Shown here: one piece after another, positions 53,725 to 64,000 of the stretch | How the letters are laid out: every line of letters begins with the position of its first letter | Position numbering within the stretch: position 1 is the stretch's first letter | Source of the DNA: Cyathus striatus | Taxonomy: Eukaryota > Basidiomycota > Agaricomycetes > Agaricales > Nidulariaceae | Direction: 5' to 3' | Length of the DNA stretch: 64,000 nucleotides | Assembly: GCA_025738555.1 (NCBI GenBank) | Contig: JAOVFP010000004.1 | Location: 4,712,001 to 4,776,000 of the forward strand | Translations under genes and position numbers: made by a program | The notes under the pieces: model-generated | Databases searched by the model: none | What the model was told of the DNA's origin: nothing | Seen by the model: only the letters and a program-made list of their open reading frames with translations

Positions 53725-56700
53725 TCAGTTAGATCTTGAAACAATCCCTACTGCTCGTTTTTCAGATGCAAGCCGAGCGCGTAACTGAGCACGTGCACGC
53801 AGCCTCGCTTCCAACGCATTTGCATCTGTTTCTGCAGCGCCATTGGAAGTGGTGTCCAGGCCTGGTCCTTTACCTGAGGTATCAAGCGGTATTGATCTAC
53901 ATCGCGTGTTATCAAACCTTGAAGAGATTCTGTCGAGCACTGACGTCGGGTGTGGAGCATTATCCTCCTCGACGGGCGTCGAACCTGAGAGAGGCCGACT
54001 TTCCACTCCCGCCTCATCGTCGGGAGCTTGAGTACAAATGGAGTCTGAGTTGGCCTTTTCTTTCTCTAACCGCTCAAGGAGGCGCGCTCGCATATCCAAC
54101 CCACTGGTAGATGTGCTCTTGTGAGACATAGAACCTGTTTCAATCACGGATTTAGACGGCGCCTGGTGCTGCATGGGGAAATCAGACATCGAAGACTGTG
54201 GGGGAGATCCCACGTGGGACACTGAACAGTTGGAAATCCTTGATTCTCTGGGAATATCAACCTTGCCTGCACCGGAAGCCAGCAGTAAAGAGACCGACGA
54301 AATACATCGATCTCCCTGTTCCTGCGGTTCGCGTGAGCTATCAGATATATCCTTGGCTTGGGCGTTTGCTGCGCATTCGTGAGTAGGTGAGGTGCTGGAA
54401 AGGTGTGCGGCAAAATTTAGGGGACAAATACCCTCCGCATCCCTGGACTCGCTACCATCAATACCATCAGTACTCGACGACGCCTCGTCATAGCAAGTAT
54501 TCAGTGACGACGAAATTTCATTCTTGTCTGAGCTGCCTAGGCGACCATTCGACAGCAGAGCAACCAGTCCTCTACTAACCTCTCCTGACAGCTCCTCGAC
54601 TGCAGCTGCGGTACTGCGGACACTGAGCATAGCAAAAGAATTGGGCGAGTGTTGCCCGCAACCAAATGTAGGCGTACCGCCATTCCGAGTCCGAGTAGCG
54701 CGTTCATCGACATTCCTGGGAACTGTCAACCTAGATAGTGTATTGGCTTGGTTAGCTTCCCTGCCTAATTCTGCTCTCTGGTGGCCATTCACGGCAACAC
54801 GTTCCATCTTCTGAAACTGGGCCACTCTCGGGTCCTGTATGTCCCTTGCTTCCAATTGCATGCGAGCAGTGTGAATTTCAGATAATGTATTGGACCCGAC
54901 AGAATTCGTAGAATCACCCCCATCCTTGGCCGAGGATGAATGACTGCCAGCGGCGAAGATTGGGTTGGACGAGGAGGTGAGACTGTTAGAGTTCGTTTTA
55001 TCCGACCTATCACTGTGAGGGAATGATTCCGAGGGTGTGGGGTTGGGATTGGACAAACGAGCCAACAGCGATGGCACGTCACCGGATAAAGATGAATAAC
55101 CGTGCGCGTTGGGTGATGATCTTACCAAGTCTCTAGATTCGTCACAGTAAGCTCTTCTCTCCTTTGCTTGAAGATGTGAGTATGAATCTGGTACACTCGC
55201 GCTGGCTCCATTTTTGCAATCAGGAATTTTCCCCCTTTCAGAAGGGATCCTTCGTACAGGAAGTGGAACACTTTGAACGGAACCAGAACTCGACCTCGTC
55301 TGCAGATGTGCCTGTATAGAATCACGAAGTGTCCTTTTCTTTGGATAGCGTGGAACATGGTCAGATGATACCAGTAGTACTGACGCTGACATTCTCTCGC
55401 CGGTGAACGCGCCATTCTCTAAAGACGCGCAGGTAGAGGCAGGCATAGTTCCCTCGTCAGGTCCCGTCAAGTCATCCGGAGGTCTTCTAGAAGCCGAAGC
55501 AGAAACAGACTGAGATGGAGCATTTCTCCCACCTGCCATCCCAAAAATCCGTAGTTCAGAAGTCGGACCATTAGAATCGATAATGGGCTCTCTCCCATCC
55601 GCTGGCAAATGTGTCGGCACAATATTAACAGGGCCTCGCCAAATTCCGTCCACCGATGCATCACAGGCTTTCCCATCTTTGGTTTGAAGGCGTTCAGCCT
55701 CATCAACAGGTATGCCAGCAAGGCCTCTCCCATCTCTCGGCACACCTGGTACTTTTCTATCTATCGCTTCGGAAGAACCTCTATCGTAAATCGTACCTCG
55801 TCCAATTGTCTTCTTTGTGGCTTCTGTTCCTATCCCGGGCCCACACTGGGGATCTCCGAGCTCGTTCCGATCTAAATCGGAGTCAGACGTCGGGGAAGGA
55901 AGCCGCTTGTCAGAATGATAAGATATTGCAACGGACGGAGATGTAATCTGTGAGCATCCTAGATGCAGATAAGGTATGTGGTCAGTACCCGAGGCTAGAT
56001 ATGACGTAGAAAGCGTATGTAGCTGTGAAAGACGGAATTGCCGAAAGAAAGGAGCAAACGGGAAGGAAAAAACACGCCGGTAATCGCAAATATTGGATGT
56101 GTGGGAAATGTCCAAATGGATAACCAACCGGAATGGTCGAACATAACGGAGAGAAAGTGATAAAACAAGGAAAAGATAACACCGTGATTGAGGAATGATT
56201 GAAGTAAGGATATAACAAATAAAAAAAGATGAAAACAACCCGAAATAGGAAAAATATAAAATAGGAAATGAGATAGAATATGAGAGATGGAAGCATAACA
56301 AACAAAACACCAGGTTCGAATGCATGAAAGAATGAATGAAAAGAACGAATGAATGAATGAAAACTGAATGAACAAGTGGGAAGCAGCGGTGACAAGGTAA
56401 AAATCATGTTTCGAGAAGGCGCAGAAGTGACAAAAAGAAAACATGAAACACAAAGATGAAGGTCAAAATCAAATATCAATAGGACCCACCTCTCTCATTG
56501 CCAGTTTCAGCCACGAAACGTGAACCAACCCGTGGCAAGGACCCTCCTTTCTTTCCATCTTCAACATGTTTAACCTGGATTGAGTGTCCACTTTCAGCAT
56601 CTTTACGTTCTTCATCAATATCAACATCAACCTTTGAAGCACGAGAATAAGTGTCCGAAAATAGACTACGATCCTCATGGATGTGAGGTCTATCCCGACG

Positions 56701-59700
56701 GGTCGAACTCCCCCGACGCTTGGGCGTCCTACTTCTCCTCCGAGCACTGTTCTCATCTGTAAGTGTAGACGAACGTTCCCGTCCTCCTGCGTAAGCGTCA
56801 TAGACCTCTTCACCGACATCCCCGTGCGCGGCGTCACGTCCTCGAACATATGCACCGTCATCTCCTCCACGAGTCGCTCTGCTCCACCCAGCAGCGCCAT
56901 CTACTTCCCTCGCACGCGATATGCCACTTAGACTCTCACAAGTCTGACCGTTCCGCTCTCCACGCGAGCGACTCCGAGATCGCTTGTGATTAAGCTGTTT
57001 TTCTGGAGCTCCAATCCTATCATCCCCACGCGACTTTCCATGCCTTCGACGAGCATGCTTGCTGTCAGTGTCATCTTCTCCACGTGAGCGACTCCAAGCC
57101 CGCTTATGATTTTTGCGTCGCGGGGTATCTTCGTCTTCAAGGGCACGTTCTTGAGATTTACGGCCTGATCGACGCGAGTTAAGCCTATGTCGGCTGTCAT
57201 ATTCGTAGTCGTGGTCGTGGTCGTGGTCGTAGTCGCGGTCGCGGGATGCAGATCGTCGACTATGACGTCTTGATGTACGGGAGGTATCTTGCTCTATAGT
57301 TTTTCCTTTTCCTTTGCTGTAACGGGTATTAGAGGAGTGAGCTTCATGGGTATATTGTTTATCGTTCCGTGTGATAGAATCTTCCGGGGTAGACCTGTGA
57401 CGTTCGTCTCTCGACTTGGAGCCAACAGCACCTTCTATGTTGTCATCTATATCCATACCACTGCTCTCGGCCTTCTTTTTCCGTTCCTGTAGTGGTGAAT
57501 GTTCACGTTCCAACCGACGCGAATCATAACGGCGTTTATCATCTTCATATTCATCGTTAGAATCGCGAGATAACGACCATCTACGATGCCTCGCGCTGGC
57601 ATCACGATCCACAGCCTTCCCTTTCCTATTCACTCCCCTCGTTCCAAAAGATGGGGTAGGAGAGCGAGCCCTCGACGCAAGTCTAACACGCTCCTCATCC
57701 AAACTCTCAATCCTCACATCGCCCCTAGTCATCTTCCTCCTAAACGCAGGAGGCGGACTCCGATCCACCATCATCCTCCCACGCTCCCTAGTACCAGGAT
57801 ACTGCCTCCCCGAAGGAGACCATGACACATCCGTCGCCGGACTTCCACTTCCATCTCTAACTTTAACATCGTTTGCGATTTTGTCTGCTTTTCTACCCCT
57901 CGTTCTTGTAGGGGACCTTGACCTTGACCGAACGCGTGTTCCTGCCTGTTCTTCATTGTGAGATGGAGCAGCTCGATCCTGGTCGCGGTCGTACTCGCCA
58001 ACGGTAAACGGTCTTTGCTCTTGCTCTTGCTCCTGCGCCCGCCAGCGCACAGAACGTGGTTTATCGGGGGAGGTGGAACGCCTGATGGTTCGTCGTACTA
58101 AGTACAGATAGAATAAGCAATATAAATAAAGTAGAGGAAGAGGCAGTTACCTGGACAACAGTATCGTACACAAATAGATCCCTATATGGCGAGCGCACAT
58201 ATGTGTAAACCTCTAAAACCAATAACATATCAATATCTCGATCTCAAGTTAAACGAAGTGAATATAAGTGGCAGAATAACGAATAGCAAATAGGGAATAG
58301 CAAGTGAGGGAAACGAGCAGCACTCGTGGAGCAGTTTAGAAGTTTAGCCAATACCTCTTCAGCGGGGGGTGAGGACAACCGACGACAGTAGACAGCGCAA
58401 CAGAAGAAGCTGGAAGAAGCAGGGGGTCTAAAATCCACTGCAATTCCGCATCGCTCACGGGCCCGGGGACTAAAACCTTCCCAAGAGCCCCACTAGTCTC
58501 CCCTCATAGATACCCCATGATTCAAATCACACTGTGCCCCCTTCTTCCACCGCCTAAGACAGGAAAGAGGAAGATTGAACGAAAAAAGCCCTTTCGTGGA
58601 ACCACACTTCCACGCCACTCCAAAGGGAGGGTCAAAAAAAGGCCCCCATCGACAGAAAGCAGAATAAAAGACAGTGCACGCAGGAAATCTGGAATAGAAA
58701 CGAAGGTATCCACACTATGGAAGAATATGCCCTCCTTCCAAGTCAATGAAGCAGACAAGAAAGAGCGTTACAAGATCCTGAACATGGAAGTCCTCAACCG
58801 GATTATCCTCCGATAGTCATAGTGGCACCCATCCTCTCCGGTACACATCCCTTCCCCGTGCTCGAGAAACACAACCGCTACCGCCTCAAAATGCACCTAA
58901 GAATGCCCCCCTCTCTATCGCCCAGAAAAACCAACAACAAAACATCAAATATATAACTCACCATGAGAAAAATGCTGCGCATTCTTCCTCTCGCCAAACT
59001 CATCGTCCAAATCCAAAAACTCAGCAATAAGCTTGATCGCTCCCTCTGAGCGTATATCGAGGGATTTCAGGATTGAGAGTGTGAATGATGTCAGGAACTG
59101 TAGACATAATGTGTTAGAAAGAGGAATCAGCGATGTTAATGATGAAGGGATTTGAATAGGACGGAGAATGGGAGAACGGTGATAGGGCGGGGAAAGAGGG
59201 AAAGAAAGTGGGAGTGATAGCTAGGAAAGTGAATTGAAGGGAAAGCAGTACAAGTAATGAAGCCAGCTGAAAGGCAACATGGACCAAGGAGGTGATAGAT
59301 AATTGAGAAGCGGAAAGGCAAATGCACGCGGAAAGGAAATCAAGAGAGAAACACAAACCTCCACGTCCAACCCCTCCCAAACCTGCAACTCCCTCCTCAG
59401 AAAGATCGTCGTTCTCGAAATCAGCTCCTGCGAAGCGGCAAATTGCGCTGGGGTAGGATACGGTCTGTATTTCGTATATGCGTTTGACGCCACGTGCTAA
59501 GAGATAAGTTCAGTTATTGATATAAAAACGAAGGAGAAGCAAAGGCCGGAAGAAAGAGAAGGACAATACAAAAGAGAAAAGACAGACCTTAGCATACAAC
59601 CCCCACCGATAAACCCACTTCCTCTTCTCGATACTTCTCTCCAGCCGATCCTGTTCCTCCCATACATCCCTCTCCCTCCTTCCCCACTGTCTCTCCTGCC

Positions 59701-60280
59701 TCCTCCTCCTCCGAACCCCCTGAATAGGATTACTCGTCGAAGCAAACACATGTGGCGGGGGAGACTTCCCCCTTAGAGGAGTGAGATAGTGCTTGCGGTA
59801 GTCATACTTCGAGCGAATAGAATGAATGAGGTATTCGCCTATAGATTGGTTGCATAGCGGGCAACGGCGAGATTGTTCTGTTGCAAATATATATCAGATT
59901 TGTCACAAAGAGAAGAGGAATGGGAAAGTACCAGTCCAAACGAGTATGCACTCAAAGCAGAAATCGTGCGAGCACGTAGGCAGCACAGTGCGATCTTCCA
60001 GAGTCTGCAGGCAAATACTACACGCAGGACCCTCCTCCTCTTCGACTATCACATAATTCTCGTCGACGTCTTCAACATCAGCCGCAAGATCAACATCAAC
60101 GTCTATGGGCTCTTCTTTAACTTTCCCCTTGCCCCTGCCTTTGCCCATGTCTTGGTTCCGGTCATCATTGTAAGGGACGCGATCGTTAATAGCATTCTCT
60201 TCAAGTTTAGTACGTTTTGGAGTAGAGTCGGTGGTAGGAATGGGAGATTCAGAACGAGGACGAACACGGAGAGATTTCAT
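53725..60280 (-). CDS. Topors-like RING E3 ubiquitin/SUMO ligase, about 1,617 aa, 7 exons, one apparent frameshift
   Basis: RING ligase of the Topors type, which acts in the nucleus. Exons: 60280-59932, 59877-59588, 59496-59359, 59097-58962, 58212-58151, 58097-56490, 55994-53725. The RING (residues about 91-130) has CSICLQTLEDRTVLPTCSHD, CFECILVW and, across an intron, CPLCNQSIGEYL. Conserved regions follow: SIRSKYDYRKHYLTPL, ISRTTIFLRRELQVWEGLDV and SPYRDLFVYDTVVQYDEPS. The long remainder is disordered: an Arg/Ser/Asp-rich block (exon 6) with RSRSRSRG, then a Ser-rich exon 7 ending in ALEARLRARAQLRARLASEK. Exon 6 keeps frame only if one C is restored in the run at 58066-58070 (- strand). The 750-bp intron 4 and 495-bp intron 6 are unusually long here. 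Confidence 0.85.
58213..58961 (-). other. Long intron 4 of the Topors-like gene
   Basis: 749 bp between phase-1 splice sites. No additional conserved exon was found: the family-typical sequence joins directly from HFSHE to VYTYVRSPYRDL across it. Confidence 0.55.
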
Positions 60281-60580
60281 GAAGGTGGAAGATGCTGGGT
60301 GAGTAAGCGTGGGTAAACCAATCACATTTCTAACGGCAGACGGCAACTGAGCGGTCCGCCGGCTCCGGTAAATCGTTCTCGTAAGAAATTCTGAACCCAA
60401 TAGGGCCTGTACCTGCCTCGTTGCAAACCATTTTATTAACACCTCAGACATAAGCACATCTAAGACAATCGTTAAAATAATATGCATCTCATTTTATCTC
60501 CTGTAAGTATACTTCTAATAATAATTCTATGCAGTACATTATGCAAAATGACCTAGAATACCGTTATATTCTCCGTTGAC
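60281..60580. other. Upstream of the Topors-like gene
   Basis: The Topors frame stays open above the chosen ATG (60280) but shows no family features there. Expected promoter. Nothing else recognised. Confidence 0.4.
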
Positions 60581-60668
60581 TCTCTGTCTGGGAGTCGAAC
60601 CCAGCTTTCGCGCGAAACAATTGTACCACCGCAAATGTCAGTGACAGGCGCCGATACACTAACAGAGA
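60581..60668 (-). tRNA. tRNA-like gene, 88 nt, possibly tRNA-Asp with intron or a relic
   Basis: On the - strand the acceptor stem TCTCTGT/ACAGAGA is a perfect 7-bp pair. An A-box-like TTAGTGTATCGG follows, and the T arm CTGGGTTCGACTCCCAG is perfect. A CCTGTCAC stretch fits an Asp (GTC) anticodon loop with the stem GCGC/GCGC, if about 26 nt between (with palindromes ACAATTGT and TTTCGCGCGAAA) are an intron. In that reading the D arm is too short, so the molecule may be degenerate. Situated between the Topors-like and AMID-like genes. Confidence 0.5.
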
Positions 60669-61334
60669 CTTGTTTAAATTACAGTCTACATTTTGTATGA
60701 TCGATGATACTTTGGGGTTGAAACTTGAGGGAAATGGAGGAGGAATGGTTGCTCATGTTCTCAACATGTTCCGTCAGTTCAACGTTGTAAATATGGCTCA
60801 TCATACTGAATTCCCGCTGCAGTCTGGATGCAAACTATAAACTATGCCGTAGATTTAAACACAGTTGAGTTATGCATTGGTTATACAGATTTTCAAGACA
60901 GAGGCCGAAATCCGTTGTGGTATTGACGAGATGCAAAAAATATAGCACGTAATTAAATGTAGTAGCTCAAATATATGGCTTGGATGTATGAGGGTCTGGT
61001 TCAAGCCTGGTCATAAAGGTGTAGATGTATATAAGTAACTAATACAACGACACCTTTATACAGCGACCGTATTGTTGGTACTCAGAGTCTGCGGAATAGG
61101 TGAGCTTAGGTTAAGATTACTTCCGGATCTTCAAGAAAAATCGTCATGGTGAGCAAAACCGTGTATAGAAACTAGTTAAGACCCAATGAGCACGAGAAAG
61201 TTTGGCACAAAGCAGCAGTCTGTGCTATTAGTTACTCTGTACAATAATCCCGAAAATGAATTCCATAAAGTATTAAATTATTCACCAACAACCGAAACTA
61301 AGAAAGGGTATAAAGGTATTATAATTACTCTACC
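60669..61334. other. Intergenic, 3' of the AMID-like gene
   Basis: AT-rich, no coding or RNA feature recognised. Should include the 3' UTR of the gene ending at 61335. Confidence 0.45.
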
Positions 61335-62688
61335 TCAAGCCAAGCCTAAATTTTTCTTCGAGTAATCTATAAATAGTCCCCTCGACTTGACCAATCTCGT
61401 AAACCAGTTCCCAATGACAATTCCCCATAGGAAAGGTAAGTACCCGGAGCCTCCATCCTACAGTAACCATGATAAGCTATATTTAATATCAAATTAAATA
61501 GTTCATAGCTCACCCTTCCAATAGGAATGACAATTAATTCCTTACTTCCCTTATACACCTTCGTTGAAGCTTGGCCGCGAAGTAGTAGTAACACGTTGGC
61601 GATTATAACTTCTGCGTGAGCTGCCGCCTTCACTAATTGTTTCTGCTCCGGTAAATCAACCGCGTCTCCCATTGCGAAGATCTCTTCATGTCCGACAAGT
61701 TGCATAGTTGGTCTGACTTTTATCAGATTATTAGCTGTCACAGCATCTTTCCCTAGAGATGATACGATCAAATCAGTGTTCGGCTTTGTTCCGCGTGTCG
61801 ACAGCTTGAAACACCAATAAACCAGTGAATAAAATTGAAACATATAACAGTGATCCGATGCATACCACGAGATCGGCCTTTATCACATTCCCCCCTCTAG
61901 TCTTTACTTCCTTAATACCATCTTGTGGGAACTCGTCGATGTAGTTGTTTAAAGCAAGTTTAATATCGCGAGATCGAACAGCCATCTCGAGAGCTTTCCG
62001 GAACCTCTCAGGATAGGCCTTGTTCATAAGCATACGGTCGCCATGCACAATAGTGATATTCTTGTTCTGTTACGCTGTTCAGCAAGATATAGAGCTTCAA
62101 TGAAAAAAATAAACTAACAGGCCATATATCTTTAATTTCTCCAGCAAACTCTAAAGATATTGTCAACATAATTTAGCAGACCAAGAAAGACAACGTACCT
62201 ATTGAAACAGCCCCTCCTCCAACAAAAACAATGTCGTTAGCCTCCTTGAACGCAGCCCTGTTTTCGGCAATATACGCTGACAGCTTCTCCTTCTCGTCCG
62301 GGAAGCCCAATGGTCCTCCCCACTTCGAGCCCGGTGCCAAAATCAGAATTTCAAATCCGATTTTCTCTCCATTGGAAAGATGCACTTGTCCCCCTCTTAT
62401 TCCGGCCTGCTTCTCAATTGCAGTAACTTTCCCTTGTACAAAAGTACCCTTGTTACCAAAGAATACTTTGTCCAGAGGGAAAAATATTTTTTGCTCGAGA
62501 TTGTCTGCGTCCGAAACAAGCAGTCGTGCAGTAGCAGGGTAGTATATTTGATGAGGGCGGGCATCGATGAGTATGAGGTGGTACTTGGAAGCGTCTAACA
62601 CTTTGGAAAGCGTATGCGCCGCATAGGCGCCACTACCGCCTCCTAAGATGACTACGTTCTTCCTACCGTCGTTCAGTTTTTCGACCAT
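61335..62688 (-). CDS. AMID/FSP1-like FAD-dependent NAD(P)H oxidoreductase, 378 aa, 5 exons
   Basis: Member of the AIF/AMID/FSP1 branch of two-dinucleotide-fold oxidoreductases, which use NAD(P)H to reduce quinones and are membrane-associated. Exons on the - strand: 62688-62199, 62150-62119, 62066-61866, 61804-61514, 61457-61335, giving 379 codons with stop. The FAD site is VVILGGGSGAYAAHTL (residues about 12-27), a mid-protein APGSKWGGPLG loop follows, the NAD(P)H site is VFVGGGAVSIE, and the second FAD contact is IFAMGDAVDLPEQK. The C-terminus YLPFLWGIVIGNWFTRLVK is a hydrophobic-amphipathic membrane-contact segment typical of the family. A 32-bp exon carries the conserved FAGEIKDIWP. An upstream in-frame ATG at 62736 is possible, but 62688 fits family length. 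Quinone role inferred from family. Confidence 0.92.
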
Positions 62689-64000
62689 TGCAATCAGGAG
62701 AAGGTGGGTGAGGTTGGGCTGGGTTAGATAGTCCAACGGATCTGCCTTGACCTTTTATGTGTCCATTTATAGGCGCTTGTATCAAACTGTTAGGGTCGGT
62801 TAAGTGAGATTGTGTGCCTGTTTGTAATTTTGTTTAACGTAGCTTCTAATAGTGACATAGTAAGCAGATATACAATCATAACTGTTATGTATAACAAATG
62901 CGGCCTGCGCTGCCTCAGGAATCTTAGTAACTCGGTATCTAACGATAAAGCCATGTTCAGATTATCGATCTAAAACGTAAAGTGCCACCTCATATATCAT
63001 ACCTTTAGTGTGTTGTGTACAGTCTCAATACAGCCCTATCGACACTTTTCATTGTTTCAAGCCTCGAGAACCTACAGCCAGCTTTCTTAGAAACTAATAC
63101 TTTGCTGCTTAACTTACGTAGTGCGAGCCCTAAATCCGAAATAACCGGAAATTAGCGCAGCAACTTCGTATTATTGAAAATGAAATGCGCTCGGGCGCGT
63201 GATTGATATACTTCTACTTATGCGTCAAAGTGGTTGATTTCCGATAGAGAGCAGAGCTATTTATGACTCGAGTTACATGTACATATGTATGATTTGAAAT
63301 TTGTGTTTCGCAGAGTGATAATGGATCTCAACATGCTTTCCCCCAAGCAGTTTACGTTCAAGTTCAAATTTCCTGAGGTTAGATATACAGTCGTGGATGA
63401 TAAAAAGGAGTAGACGAAGAAATATTGAACGTATGGCTCTGCAGGAAAGGTAAGTGTTTGCAAAGTGCCACCTTTGCTACGACGCCTTATCTACATCTGC
63501 ATCTTGTTTAGTGCAAAGCTTAGATATGGGCTTCTGAAATTCTCGAGTCAGCGTTCTCGGGTTCCGGACGCATTGTCAAATTTAAAGAGCACGTTTGAAT
63601 CGAAATAACTAATATATTTATGTAACTTTCGGAATGTCAGATGCACTCCGGCAGGCGTCGGTTGGAAAACTCGAAGTACACCGTCAGGGTAAATTGGAGA
63701 GGCGATGATGATCCAGGCTATTTCAAGTAACGATTTCACGAACCTATCTTGTTTTCACAATGTTTTATATGATTGGATGGTAGAAAGTTCCATGACCATC
63801 GTCTATCGATCAACGGGGGATTGGGCTTGGTTATCGAGTGGGATGTGTCCAGCTGCCTGCAGGGTAGTTTAAAAGTTGTTGGGACAATCCAAACACAAAA
63901 GTTGGATCTTTGGCTTTGTCGAGAAACTCTCGTTCGATCTACCGATATCTACGGCTATTCCAAATAGATGAGGAGAAAACGCACTCATATGTATGCGTCT
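62689..64000. other. Intergenic to the right edge
   Basis: Upstream region of the AMID-like gene and 1.3 kb with no conserved frame. Short open stretches at 63257-63463 and 63548-63739 (-) and 63773-63967 (+) show no motif. Confidence 0.45.

Noticed and set aside
55995..56489. Membrane-like N-terminal extension (several hydrophobic runs) on the Topors exon 7 frame
   Set aside because: It lies within a phase-consistent intron (56489-55995) of the Topors-like gene. The hydrophobic runs come from AT/T-rich intron sequence.
1..64000. CRISPR arrays, operons or Shine-Dalgarno sites
   Set aside because: The window is eukaryotic nuclear DNA with spliceosomal introns, and no short regularly spaced repeats of the CRISPR type were seen.

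Overview
The window is nuclear DNA of a mushroom-forming basidiomycete (Agaricomycetes, probably Agaricales). The evidence is dense genes split by many roughly 50-bp GT-AG introns, class I hydrophobins, a fungal Nup84/Nup107, a Prm10/ThrE-type membrane protein, a short fungal phospholipase D, a homeodomain regulator of the mushroom type, a Topors-like E3 ligase, and a chromodomain Ty3/Gypsy element. All gene models were spliced by hand from reading frame, splice sites and family conservation. There is no RNA evidence.

Layout. 1-314: broken copy of an orphan gene. 807-3848 (+): Nup84/Nup107. 5481-8794 (+): three tandem class I hydrophobin genes, each with the same promoter block. 9760-12960 (+): Prm10/ThrE-like membrane protein. 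13202-14143 (+): intact copy of the orphan gene, bracketed by direct repeats of the neighbouring phospholipase D tail. 14441-18267 (-): phospholipase D, 22 exons. 19617-21944: tandem array of tRNA-Glu-like sequences. 22620-34737: CpG-depleted island holding a complete but decayed LTR retrotransposon (23243-34737, - strand) with a 2-kb inverted-repeat element nested in one LTR. 36229-39483 (+): cytochrome P450 pseudogene. 40000-43900: SINE-like and tRNA-like relics plus membrane-protein fragments. 43904-47091 (-): bromodomain protein. 51375-53108 (+): homeodomain transcription factor with a long upstream region. 53725-60280 (-): Topors-like RING E3 ligase with one apparent 1-nt frameshift. 61335-62688 (-): AMID/FSP1-like FAD oxidoreductase.

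How it fits together. Two stretches of conserved housekeeping and developmental genes (1-18.3 kb and 43.9-62.7 kb) flank a repeat-rich, gene-poor island (about 19.6-43 kb). Inside the island, stop codons and LTR differences are mostly C-to-T changes at CpG, as expected for cytosine methylation followed by deamination or a RIP-like process. The accessory content (hydrophobin triplication, the mobile orphan gene family, the tRNA array, the dead P450) is where recent change is concentrated. No operon-like or clearly new multi-gene system was found. The most unusual items are the tRNA-Glu-like array, the orphan gene framed by duplicated PLD sequence, and the CpG-decay record in the retroelement.
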